Assembly: GCA_031261485.1 (NCBI GenBank)
Contig: JAISJO010000091.1
Span: forward strand, 1-64,000
DNA: 64,000 nt
Origin: Propionibacteriaceae bacterium
GTDB taxonomy: Bacteria; Actinomycetota; Actinomycetes; Propionibacteriales; Propionibacteriaceae
Direction of reading: 5' to 3'
Both the position numbers and the translations under genes were made by a program. The notes under the pieces were generated by a model. That model saw only the letters and a list, made by a program, of their open reading frames with translations. It was not told the DNA's origin and searched no databases. Positions 21,597 through 30,231 of this stretch are shown here, one piece after another (position 1 is the first letter of the stretch; each line of letters opens with the position of its first letter).

Positions 21597-22426
21597 TTTT
21601 CAACCTTACCTTGGCGTCCTTGGAAATTGTCCATGGCGTGGTTCAGACCAAGGAAATTCAGAACATGGTCGGAGACAATGGGCGGGCTGAGCTTGGCCAA
21701 GGCGGTCAGAACGATGAAACGAGGCATCATCAGTCGTTGCCGGTCGCATTCAATGAAGCGCAGGATGCGCTTGACCGCGTACTCGGGAGACAGAATAGGC
21801 AACAGTGCCGGGAACTTGGTTGTGACTCCGTCGAACATGCCGGTGCTGATGTAATACGGGGTGACCGTCAGCGTGGAGATGTCGGCCGCACCATTCTCTT
21901 TGTGGTCGCGTGTGAGTTCGGCCCGCAGCGCGTCCATGAAGCCGACGGCCGCGAACTTGCTCGCCGAATAGTCAGTCATGCTGGCTGGGGCGATGAGCCC
22001 GGCAGCAGAGGCAGTGGTCACAATCTTGGCCCGCGAACGCTTCCGCAAATAGGGCAGGAACGCCCGAGTCACCCAAAACAGCGAGAGAGTATTCACTCCC
22101 AATGTTCGTTCAATCTGTTCGTCCGTGAGCTCGCTCAGGGGACGACCGGACACGACTCCAGCATTGTTGATAATGATGTCAACGCGCCCAAAATCAGCCG
22201 CCACCTGGTCAGCGGCTTTCTTAACCGCTTCCTTGTCGGTCACGTCTACCTGGTAGAAACGGGCCTGATCCCCGACTTCGGCTCGAACCGATTCCCCGTT
22301 GACGGCATCGATATCCCATATGGCGACCCGCGCACCCCGCTGTGCCGCGCCTATCGCCAGGAGTCGTCCCATGCCCAAGCCAGCGCCAGTGATGACAACG
22401 ACTTTGTTCACAAATGATGTACTCAT
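21593..22426 (-). CDS. SDR family oxidoreductase
   Basis: TGAGLGMGR and YSASKFAAVGF motifs; 4 bp overlap with the aldehyde dehydrogenase gene. Confidence 0.93.
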   Translation of the reverse strand: MSTSFVNKVVVITGAGLGMGRLLAIGAAQRGARVAIWDIDAVNGESVRAEVGDQARFYQVDVTDKEAVKKAADQVAADFGRVDIIINNAGVVSGRPLSELTDEQIERTLGVNTLSLFWVTRAFLPYLRKRSRAKIVTTASAAGLIAPASMTDYSASKFAAVGFMDALRAELTRDHKENGAADISTLTVTPYYISTGMFDGVTTKFPALLPILSPEYAVKRILRFIECDRQRLMMPRFIVLTALAKLSPPIVSDHVLNFLGLNHAMDNFQGRQGKVEK

Positions 22427-22555
22427 CCATTCCTCTCCTGCACAACCAGGGTACGGCAATACTGGGTCCCCGCTTTCCCCGACTCAGCCTCTACTAATTC
22501 TACCTGGGGAGAGGTGTCTTCGAGGGGAGTGATAGTTGCTCGTCAGATGGGGCAA

Positions 22556-24709
22556 CTACCACGTACCTCCGCCGGAACCGGAGGAACCGCCGCCCGAACT
22601 GCCGGAGGAACCTGAACCGCCGGAACCGCCAGATGACGAACTTGAGGAGCCACCGCCCGAGGACGTGCTCCAGATTCCACCAGACCCACTCGACCACGTT
22701 GAAGGTTTGTAGCGCGCGGACTCGGAGATGGAGTGCATCGACCGTGTGAACTCCCCGGCATTGAACGTTCCGCCCCCAGACCCATACCAGACAGAGGTGG
22801 CGGTCGTCAGGCCTTTGCCCAGGGCCTCTTGGAAGACCTTCGCCCAGCGGTCCACGCAATCGAAGCCGATGGCGTAAGGCAGGTAGCGCGAGAAAATGTC
22901 ACTTCGCTCTTCCCATGCGATTTGGTCGGCTTCAGCAGTTGCTAAATACTTCTTGAAGCCCAGCACTTGTGCCGCCATTGCTGAGCCAGCGGGGGTACGG
23001 ACAGGCATCCTTGGCGCTATGACGATGCAGCCTACGCCGAAGGCCGCGACTCCCAACCCGACCAGTCCCCATCCTGCGTGCCCGAAGTACCCCATGACAA
23101 GGCCAATAAGCAAGGAGACTGGAAGCGCCAGCCAGATCATCTTCCGCCCAAGGCTCCTCCACCAGGCCGGAATCTTCTCCGGGGTCTTCTTGTAATAGCC
23201 CTCTTTGACAAGCATGGTGTTGATTTGTCCGACAACGATTGATAGTTTCGGGCCGACTACGGAATCGACGAGTTCGTGTGCCTGGGCGGTTGCCTCTGAT
23301 TCGCGCCGACGTTTTGCCGCGAAGACAAAGCCCAGAACAATACAAACAATGGCGAGTGTGAGCGGCACGAGGAAGAGCCAGATCCACCCTGGCGCGCGAT
23401 ACGTGAGGATGCCGCCGAGGATCAGGAAGGGAATGACCAGGAGCATCAACCAGGCAGCGGCGAGGTTCCATCGGGAACGCACTGTGCGTGGTCCGTCTTT
23501 GGACGCGACAAGGGGGTACGCTTTCCCGCCCGACCTGAAGAGAGCATTGAGAACGGCAGTCTCGTGCTTCTCCAGGCCCACCCACGGTCGCGTGGTGAGA
23601 TGGAGGGTGAAGTCCTTGCCCCCATCAATCGGCGTGATGGTGAGGTAATTCCTCACGGCGAGGTCAACAATGGTTGCTGTCACATCCCGCATATCGGCCT
23701 TTTCCCTAGCCAAGGCACATGCGAGCGCCGGGGAGATATCCTGCGGCGGCGTGAAGAACACTGGCGGGTTTCGCGTCTCCTTTCGCACAATCGCGGCGTC
23801 TCCGGTCGATGTGGAGTCCTTCTCACGGAAAGGCGCCTGACCTGGGACTTCTCCGGCATACTGCTGGTCGCGCCCGCGTCGGGCCAGGAGAACGGCGCCG
23901 ACGACCGCAAGAAGCACAGACAATGCTCCGGCGCCATATCCGACAGGGTCCGGTTTCCAGGCGAGCTTGCCGGGAAGTGTGGCCCGCAAGACCGCCGGGC
24001 TATCTGGGAAAGTGTCTGCGGGGAAACCAAGGAACACGGTCAGGTTGCCGTATGCCGGCAATGTGTCAGTGTGAAAGAACGTCGCGGGTCCGTCAGTGTG
24101 GAAGTCGGCACACTCGTCGTCGGACCCGACCCCACCGGTCATCCAGCAATTGGTCGCAGTCGCAACCATGGGAGTGGTTTGGATGACGACGCTCAGGTTC
24201 TGAATCTCCATGGCCCAACCCGCGCCCGATCCCCCCAGGATGTTCCAATACAGCTCGTCAAGTCCCGATTCCGGGTTGCGTGTGTTCATCACGTCGGCGA
24301 TGGTGTACTCCACGTTGTACGTCTGCGTGCCCGAGACCAGGGTGTCGGGATCACCCACCCTGACTCGCAAGATCCCATTCGAGACGGTCTGTGTGAAATC
24401 TGTCGGCGCACCAGTGTCCGATGTGACCGAGACAATGTCATAGTCGTACTTCCGAATCCAGCCAGCATCAAAGTCCGTGCCCTCGTAAGGCTGAGAGACG
24501 ACAAAGCTCAGGTAAGGTCCGTGCCCCTGCGTGGCGTAGGCCACGTCGAAGCTATTGACCACGCTGACCGTCCCCTTGGCATTCACGAAAGCAGAAATGT
24601 CCATCCGCGTGATCTGGTCGTGGGCGTCCGCATTCGCAGCGGGAACCGTGAGAAATCCTAGGAAGAGAGAAGCAAACACAGCGATTGTTCTGGACAGTCG
24701 TTTAGCCAT
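22556..24709 (-). CDS. DUF2207 domain-containing membrane protein with Gly/Ser-rich C-terminus
   Basis: Signal peptide, beta-rich extracellular N-terminus, TMs, GSGSSGSSGGGSSGSGGGTW end. Confidence 0.88.
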   Translation of the reverse strand: MAKRLSRTIAVFASLFLGFLTVPAANADAHDQITRMDISAFVNAKGTVSVVNSFDVAYATQGHGPYLSFVVSQPYEGTDFDAGWIRKYDYDIVSVTSDTGAPTDFTQTVSNGILRVRVGDPDTLVSGTQTYNVEYTIADVMNTRNPESGLDELYWNILGGSGAGWAMEIQNLSVVIQTTPMVATATNCWMTGGVGSDDECADFHTDGPATFFHTDTLPAYGNLTVFLGFPADTFPDSPAVLRATLPGKLAWKPDPVGYGAGALSVLLAVVGAVLLARRGRDQQYAGEVPGQAPFREKDSTSTGDAAIVRKETRNPPVFFTPPQDISPALACALAREKADMRDVTATIVDLAVRNYLTITPIDGGKDFTLHLTTRPWVGLEKHETAVLNALFRSGGKAYPLVASKDGPRTVRSRWNLAAAWLMLLVIPFLILGGILTYRAPGWIWLFLVPLTLAIVCIVLGFVFAAKRRRESEATAQAHELVDSVVGPKLSIVVGQINTMLVKEGYYKKTPEKIPAWWRSLGRKMIWLALPVSLLIGLVMGYFGHAGWGLVGLGVAAFGVGCIVIAPRMPVRTPAGSAMAAQVLGFKKYLATAEADQIAWEERSDIFSRYLPYAIGFDCVDRWAKVFQEALGKGLTTATSVWYGSGGGTFNAGEFTRSMHSISESARYKPSTWSSGSGGIWSTSSGGGSSSSSSGGSGGSGSSGSSGGGSSGSGGGTW

Positions 24710-24791
24710 GCCTCCAGTGTAAGGGGTCATCGCGCGCGCCTTGTCACTCCTGTTTGGGGCAGGGAGGTGCTGATTGTCGACCAGATTTCCT

Positions 24792-24863
24792 GTCATCCTG
24801 CGCCCGTCAGATGGATTCTGCGACCGAGCCTGTGCTGCGCGAAGCCGCAGTGCGCAGAATGAC
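24792..24863. repeat. Dispersed imperfect palindromic repeat (GTCATCCTGCGC ... GCGCAGAATGAC)
   Basis: Inverted ends; shares CAGATGGATTCTGCGAC with the copy near 44795. Confidence 0.65.
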
Positions 24864-24909
24864 GGCAGGTGTCAATCAGTCTTTCCCAGGGATTCTGCGA
24901 AGGTGGGGC

Positions 24910-25536
24910 TCACTTGGCCGGACGCTGGTACAACTGCTTCGTTGTCAGACCATGCTTCTTGGCCAGTTTCCGCCACTCGCTATGGGCCGATAATTGGTAG
25001 ACGAACCGAGGCAGGTTCGAGGTGATGAACACGTCTTCACCGATGGCGCCCTTCGCCACGGCATCAGCAAAGTCATCTAGCGCCTTGTCGAGTGGGCGCA
25101 GCGGCCACGAGTCCATGGGCACAGCGGTGATCACTCCACCCGCGCCAACGCCCAAGCCTTGCCCCCATGTCAGGCCGTACCGAGCGCAGAAGTTTCGCAG
25201 TATCTCCAGGGCAACCGCGTTCTGACGCCCTTCGTAAAAACCATTGTTCACGACGGCATAGACCTTTGCCCCTGGCGCGGCAGCCGACAGGGCCCCGCCT
25301 TGCGTGTCCAGGAGGCGCAGTAAGTGTGAAGGGATACTGTCAACATACAGGGGAAAGACCAAGACAATGGCATCACTCATGGTTGCGGTCTCGACCACTT
25401 TCGGGCCAGCCCACAAGGCCGCATGGCACACCGTACACTCCGCATTGGGGCCCAGTTTGCTCTGAAAAGCCTTGATGATGAGTTCGGAGGCGCTGCCCCT
25501 GGCCTTGGGACTGCCGTTGATGATGGTGATTTTCAT
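24910..25536 (-). CDS. Flavodoxin-like NAD(P)H-dependent oxidoreductase
   Basis: MKITIINGSPKARGSASELIIKAF flavodoxin-like N-terminus. Confidence 0.8.
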   Translation of the reverse strand: MKITIINGSPKARGSASELIIKAFQSKLGPNAECTVCHAALWAGPKVVETATMSDAIVLVFPLYVDSIPSHLLRLLDTQGGALSAAAPGAKVYAVVNNGFYEGRQNAVALEILRNFCARYGLTWGQGLGVGAGGVITAVPMDSWPLRPLDKALDDFADAVAKGAIGEDVFITSNLPRFVYQLSAHSEWRKLAKKHGLTTKQLYQRPAK

Positions 25537-26057
25537 GGCAAAGCCCCAACAGCTTCTTGGGGTGAGCCATAGAAGTCAACGGAGTAGTTCTCGGGTTCGA
25601 AATTGATCATGTTTGCTCTTACCAACTTGCGGGCAGTCGCCACTTCTTGCTCGGTCGCGTCCCCATAGAAGAGGTAATGGAAGTCTGGTCGCTTGTCGTA
25701 GCGCAACCCATGATGCATTTCCTTGTGCGTGGTTCTGAAGAACGGCAGGAGGATGCCGATGCTGCGGTCCAATACCGCCTTGACATCGGGAGACAGACCG
25801 CCGAAAACCAGGCGGCTGACAACATAGAAGTTCTCATGCCTGGAGAACAGTCCCGCGAATTCACTGCCGCGATCCTTCAGAACGCATGTGCCCGGGGTTC
25901 TCAGCCAACACCCAAAACAACCCATACAGTAGTGAACGGCAGGCAATGCTGAAAACACCGCGAAAGAAGCCGAGTCGCCGGGCAGAAGATCAGCCGCCTG
26001 AAGAGCAGGCAGGTCGTGCAGAACCAGCGTGCTTTTCGTCTGTGCTCCTTCGCCCAT
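25533..26057 (-). CDS. Flavodoxin-like/NADPH-dependent FMN reductase with Cys motif
   Basis: YCMGCFGCWLRTPGTCVLKD; overlaps the adjacent flavodoxin-like gene by 4 bp. Confidence 0.7.
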   Translation of the reverse strand: MGEGAQTKSTLVLHDLPALQAADLLPGDSASFAVFSALPAVHYCMGCFGCWLRTPGTCVLKDRGSEFAGLFSRHENFYVVSRLVFGGLSPDVKAVLDRSIGILLPFFRTTHKEMHHGLRYDKRPDFHYLFYGDATEQEVATARKLVRANMINFEPENYSVDFYGSPQEAVGALP

Positions 26058-26138
26058 GTATGAATCATGCCACAACGAAGCCAGTTGCGTTCAGTTCGGC
26101 CTCCACGACTGCCTGTATCCTGTTGATAAGGAGGAACA

Positions 26139-26696
26139 GTGATGTCTCGTTCTCGCACGTGGGTGATCCCGATTGTGCTCTTGGTGGGCGTGGCCGTGGT
26201 CGCGGCAGTAGCTGCCTACAACTTCCGAGACCGAATCCACTTCGGCACGGACAGCCGCACAGTTGACCGAGTGTACGTTTCTTACAATGATGGCTCTGCG
26301 AACTGTGAGTCTTACCCCTTTTACCGCATCGACTTGACCGACGCGACTTTCTGGGACGGTACCTGCCCTGACGGCGAGTGGCGGCATATCGACGTCGATA
26401 CCTCCGCTGGCTCGTCGGCCGAGACGGAAGGGTTCTTGTATGGGCGGGCCCTTTCGGATGATGAAGTGGCGGCCTTCCGGGCGGCTCTTCAGGGGGCCCA
26501 TGTGAACGCCTGGAAACCGCAGTACGGCAACTGCCAGGACGGCGGAGGGTGGCGGATGGAGTTTGTCTATACCAATGGCGATGTGGAATCAACGGGTGTG
26601 GAGTATTGCTCCACTAACGAGCATCCCCATAGCGACTACGAACCTCCCAATAGCGCCACCGTGCATGCGGCGATCAGGGCCATAACTGGCCCCTGA
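26139..26696 (+). CDS. Hypothetical membrane-anchored secreted protein
   Basis: N-terminal TM (WVIPIVLLVGVAVVAAVAAY) and Cys-containing extracellular domain. Confidence 0.65.
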   Translation: MMSRSRTWVIPIVLLVGVAVVAAVAAYNFRDRIHFGTDSRTVDRVYVSYNDGSANCESYPFYRIDLTDATFWDGTCPDGEWRHIDVDTSAGSSAETEGFLYGRALSDDEVAAFRAALQGAHVNAWKPQYGNCQDGGGWRMEFVYTNGDVESTGVEYCSTNEHPHSDYEPPNSATVHAAIRAITGP

Positions 26697-26714
26697 GTTC
26701 GCGCACGTTCGGAC

Positions 26715-27194
26715 CTAGTCCTGAAGCAGTTTTTCGATGTCCGCCGTCATGGCCTCTGGCGTCTTCGTAGAACCAAACCGCTTGACGACCTCGCCGCTTG
26801 GATTGACAAGGAACTTTGTGAAGTTCCATTTGATGTTCGGGTTGCCGACGCCGCCGCGCTGAGCCTTGAGGTACGTGTACAGCGGGCTCTCGTTGTCCCC
26901 GTTGACGTCGATTTTCCCGAACTGCGGGAAGGTCGTGTGGAATTTCGCTGAGCAGAACTCGTGTATCTCGGCATTCGTGCCCGGCGCCTGCTGACCAAAC
27001 TGGTTGCAGGGGAAGGCCAGTATCTCGAAGCCTTTGTCCCGGTACGTGTCATACAACTGTTGCAACCCGGCAAGCTGCGGAGTGAAACCACAGTGTGTTG
27101 CGATGTTGACGATCAGGAGCACCTTGCCAGCGTATTCCGAGAGCGAAACCTCCCGCTCGTCCACGTCCTTGACCGTAAAATCGTAAATGTTCAT
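26715..27194 (-). CDS. Glutathione peroxidase (Cys type)
   Basis: GKVLLIVNIATHCGFTPQL, FPCNQFGQQAPG, KWNFTKFLV. Confidence 0.95.
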   Translation of the reverse strand: MNIYDFTVKDVDEREVSLSEYAGKVLLIVNIATHCGFTPQLAGLQQLYDTYRDKGFEILAFPCNQFGQQAPGTNAEIHEFCSAKFHTTFPQFGKIDVNGDNESPLYTYLKAQRGGVGNPNIKWNFTKFLVNPSGEVVKRFGSTKTPEAMTADIEKLLQD

Positions 27195-27270
27195 ATCACT
27201 CTCCTTTTGAATAGCCATTCGTGATGCACTCTCTCAATTATAGAACTTCCCCTCCGAGGCGAGTGTCTGA

Positions 27271-27535
27271 TTATGCGAGGTCGGCTGGCGGGTGGAGGAG
27301 GAACTCGTCAAGGGACAGGTGTCGTGCGCCGTCGCGGTCTTGGGTGATGGGGTCCATGCTGATGACAAAACGAGGGTAGCCGTCAGTCAAGGTGGAAAAG
27401 GCCCCAAACTCGCGGGTGGCGACATCGGATGTGGCGATCAGATAGGCGACCTGGATGTAACGGGGACTTCCATCTTTGACCGCGATGAAGTCGATTTCAC
27501 CCGTCGGATCAGAGCCGTGTCCCCCGTCCTAGCAA
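27271..27535 (-). pseudogene. 3' remnant of a DUF4143-type AAA ATPase gene
   Basis: Minus-strand GEIDFIAVKDGSPRYIQVAYLIATSDVATREFGAFSTLTDGYPRFVISMDPITQDRDGARHLSLDEFLLHPPADLA*; no N-terminal ATPase domain. Confidence 0.75.
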
Positions 27536-27539
27536 CTCC

Positions 27540-27595
27540 TTCCATTACGCTGGAAGAATGTGCCCAAACGAGGAAGTTCTTCCAGCGTAGTGGAA
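27540..27595. repeat. 19 bp inverted repeat TTCCATTACGCTGGAAGAA / TTCTTCCAGCGTAGTGGAA
   Basis: 18/19 complementarity. Confidence 0.85.
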
Positions 27596-27616
27596 TTATC
27601 GTGCGGTCATCGGACT

Positions 27617-27638
27617 TTCTTCCAACACGATGGAAGAA
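27617..27638. repeat. Palindrome TTCTTCCA-ACACGA-TGGAAGAA
   Basis: Perfect 8 bp arms, same TTCTTCCA/TGGAAGAA core as the preceding repeat. Confidence 0.85.
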
Positions 27639-27668
27639 TCCATGGCAAGTGTGAGGCGACCCAGTAGA

Positions 27669-27686
27669 TTGACTGAACTCATTCAA
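27669..27686. promoter_or_regulatory. Putative TetR operator O1 TTGACTGAACTCATTCAA
   Basis: 15/18 identity to the palindrome at 28364 in front of the ABC genes. Confidence 0.6.
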
Positions 27687-27728
27687 TGACTTACACTCGA
27701 AATATGCCCACAGAGAGGGGACGCGACT

Positions 27729-28313
27729 GTGTCAAGAGTGACTAAGCCAGTTGAGGAGCGTCGGCAAGAGATAATCGACACTGCGCAACGTCTGTTCAAG
27801 GCCAACGGCTTCGACAAGACGCAGGTGGCAGACATTTCCAAAGCCATGAACACCGCCCAGGGACTCGTTTACCATTACTTCAAGTCAAAAACAGACATTC
27901 TCTATGCAGTTATCGATGCAATGGCGGCGGAACAGTCTCTCAAGACGAGCAAGATATTGTCTCAAAGCGACGGTTCCGCGCTTGAGAAGATGACACTGCT
28001 CTTCAACACCAGGCCCGATTTTGAGGACCTCGACACCTTGGTCTCAAGCCTCAAGAGCGACAGGGCCGTCCTCGAGTATTGCTCGAACAAGATGACGGCG
28101 TCCGCCATGCCGGTTCTGCTCTCGCTCATCGAGTCTGGGAATGAAGACGGATCCTGGACCTGTGAATACCCGAGAGAGACCGCTGTGTTCATTCTGCAAG
28201 GGCTTTCCGGGTTGGTTGAACTCATCTACTCTTCGACAAAAGACGACTCCAGGGTGAAGACCTTCACAAACTTCATTTTCCGCATCCTCGACTCGGGAGC
28301 ATCCCCGAAGTAA
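27729..28313 (+). CDS. TetR family regulator
   Basis: RRQEIIDTAQRLFKANGFDKTQVADISKAMNTAQGLVYHYFKSK. Confidence 0.94.
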   Translation: MSRVTKPVEERRQEIIDTAQRLFKANGFDKTQVADISKAMNTAQGLVYHYFKSKTDILYAVIDAMAAEQSLKTSKILSQSDGSALEKMTLLFNTRPDFEDLDTLVSSLKSDRAVLEYCSNKMTASAMPVLLSLIESGNEDGSWTCEYPRETAVFILQGLSGLVELIYSSTKDDSRVKTFTNFIFRILDSGASPK

Positions 28314-28363
28314 GCACGCAAGTCTAGGCACGATGGCCGAGACGGTTCTCGCGTGCCAAGACT

Positions 28364-28381
28364 TTGAATGAATTCAATCAA
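28364..28381. promoter_or_regulatory. Putative TetR operator O2 TTGAATGAATTCAATCAA
   Basis: Near-perfect palindrome 27 bp upstream of the first ABC ATPase. Confidence 0.6.
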
Positions 28382-28407
28382 ACCATCAACTAGTAGGAGA
28401 CTCGGCA

Positions 28408-29349
28408 ATGTCGGTTTTACAGATTGAGCACCTGACCAAGGATTATGGGTCGGGGCGCGGGGTGTTCGACGTGTCTTTCGAGGTCAACCAAGGAGAGGTA
28501 TTCGGTTTTCTCGGGCCGAATGGCGCAGGGAAGACCACCACCATCCGACATATCATGGGCTTTTCTCGACCGCAGCATGGCACGACATCCGTCAACGGAC
28601 TGGACAGTTGGAAGGACCATTACATCATTCACAAGGACGTGGGCTACCTCCCCGGCGAAATCGCTTTGCCAGAAGCACTGACGGGGACTCAGTTCATTTC
28701 CATGATGGCGGAACTGCGCCATATCACTGACATGACGCACACCGATTACCTCATTGAGAAGTTCGCACTGGAACCTTCAGGCGGGCTGAAGCGGATGTCA
28801 CTTGGGATGAAACGAACGCTGGCGATTGTCACTGCCTTCATGCACGATCCACAGATTCTTGTCCTCGACGAACCGACGAGTGGGCTGGACCCCATGATGC
28901 AAGATATCTTTATCGGTTTCTTGAATGAGGAAAAGGCGCGTGGGAAGACAATACTGTTGTCCAGCCATATCTTCTCCGAAGTGGACGCCACCTGCGACAG
29001 AATCGCCATCATCAAGGATGGCCGTCTCGTTTCGACCTTTGTGGCAGACGACTTGCGCCACAACGAATCGAAGACCTTCAAGATTGAGTTCGCTTCCAAG
29101 GAGGACTTCGAACGATTCCGCACAGAAGTGGAGTATCCCCAGAAACTCAATGTCATCTCGGTGAAGAGGCACCGCAACCAGGCGAGAGTGCTCATCGATG
29201 ACAAGGACGTCAATAGCCTCATTGCGATTCTGTCGGACTATCACTTGAACTTCTTCACAGAAATCAAATTCACGCTGGAGGACTATTTCATGAAGTTTTA
29301 TGACGAGAATCAGAGTGTGGAAGAAGGCGTCGAAAATGCCGCTCATTGA
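28408..29349 (+). CDS. ABC transporter ATP-binding protein
   Basis: Walker A GPNGAGKTTT, LSLGMKR-like signature (RMSLGMKRTLAI), LVLDEPTSGLDP. Confidence 0.95.
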   Translation: MSVLQIEHLTKDYGSGRGVFDVSFEVNQGEVFGFLGPNGAGKTTTIRHIMGFSRPQHGTTSVNGLDSWKDHYIIHKDVGYLPGEIALPEALTGTQFISMMAELRHITDMTHTDYLIEKFALEPSGGLKRMSLGMKRTLAIVTAFMHDPQILVLDEPTSGLDPMMQDIFIGFLNEEKARGKTILLSSHIFSEVDATCDRIAIIKDGRLVSTFVADDLRHNESKTFKIEFASKEDFERFRTEVEYPQKLNVISVKRHRNQARVLIDDKDVNSLIAILSDYHLNFFTEIKFTLEDYFMKFYDENQSVEEGVENAAH

Positions 29350-30217
29350 AATCGAGAGTGTGACAAAAGACTACGGCGAAGGGCGTGGCAATTTTGATGT
29401 CAGCCTTTCCATTGAGAAGGGCGAAGTCTTCGGTTTTGTCGGCACAAACGGCGCTGGAAAGACGACACTGATTCGCCAGATGATGGGATTTCTCAAGTCA
29501 GACAAAGGCCACATAAGGATCAATGGTCTAGATGCTTGGTCCCAGTCTGCCGACATCAAGAAGCTGGTTGGGTATGTCCCTGGTGAGATCGCGTTCCCCG
29601 ATGCGCCAACGGGAACCGAGTTCCTGCGCCGCCAAGCGGAACTCTTGGGGCTCACGGACATGACCTACGCGGACTACGTCACGGCGAAGCTACAGCTTGA
29701 CCCTACGGCCAACCTCAAACGCATGTCCAAAGGCATGAAACAGAAGACCGCCATCGTCGCCGCATTCATGGCTGACTCCGAAATTCTGATCATGGACGAG
29801 CCCACAACTGGTCTCGATCCACTCATGCGAGCCGAGTTTGTGGACATCCTTACTGACGAAAAGGCCAAGGGCAAGACAATGTTCATGTCTAGCCACATGT
29901 TCGAGGAGGTGGAGGACACGTGCGACAAGGTTGCACTCATCAAGGACGGCAGAATCATCGCCGTCAAGTCGACTCTTGAGATCAGGCACAACCAGGACAA
30001 AGTGTACAAAGTCGAGTTCACCTCAGCCGAGGACTACAAACTCTTCTTAGCCGAGGCGTTTGAGTACTCCGAACAACGAGAAGACCAGAACCAAGTGCTG
30101 GTCAATGTGCACGACAGAGACATTGACCGCTTCCTACACGTCCTCAAGGACTATCACATCAAGTTTATTACTGAAATCAAATACTCTCTTGAAAAGTATT
30201 TCAAGAGCCTTTATTAA
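29336..30217 (+). CDS. ABC transporter ATP-binding protein (paralog of preceding gene)
   Basis: GTNGAGKTTL, LIMDEPTTGLDP; start at 29336 (MPLIEIESVTKDYG). Confidence 0.95.
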   Translation: MPLIEIESVTKDYGEGRGNFDVSLSIEKGEVFGFVGTNGAGKTTLIRQMMGFLKSDKGHIRINGLDAWSQSADIKKLVGYVPGEIAFPDAPTGTEFLRRQAELLGLTDMTYADYVTAKLQLDPTANLKRMSKGMKQKTAIVAAFMADSEILIMDEPTTGLDPLMRAEFVDILTDEKAKGKTMFMSSHMFEEVEDTCDKVALIKDGRIIAVKSTLEIRHNQDKVYKVEFTSAEDYKLFLAEAFEYSEQREDQNQVLVNVHDRDIDRFLHVLKDYHIKFITEIKYSLEKYFKSLY

Positions 30218-30231
30218 GAAGGAACCGCGCA

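Noticed and set aside
26715-27194. Selenoprotein glutathione peroxidase
   Set aside because: Active site reads ATHCGFTPQL with a normal Cys codon; no in-frame TGA.
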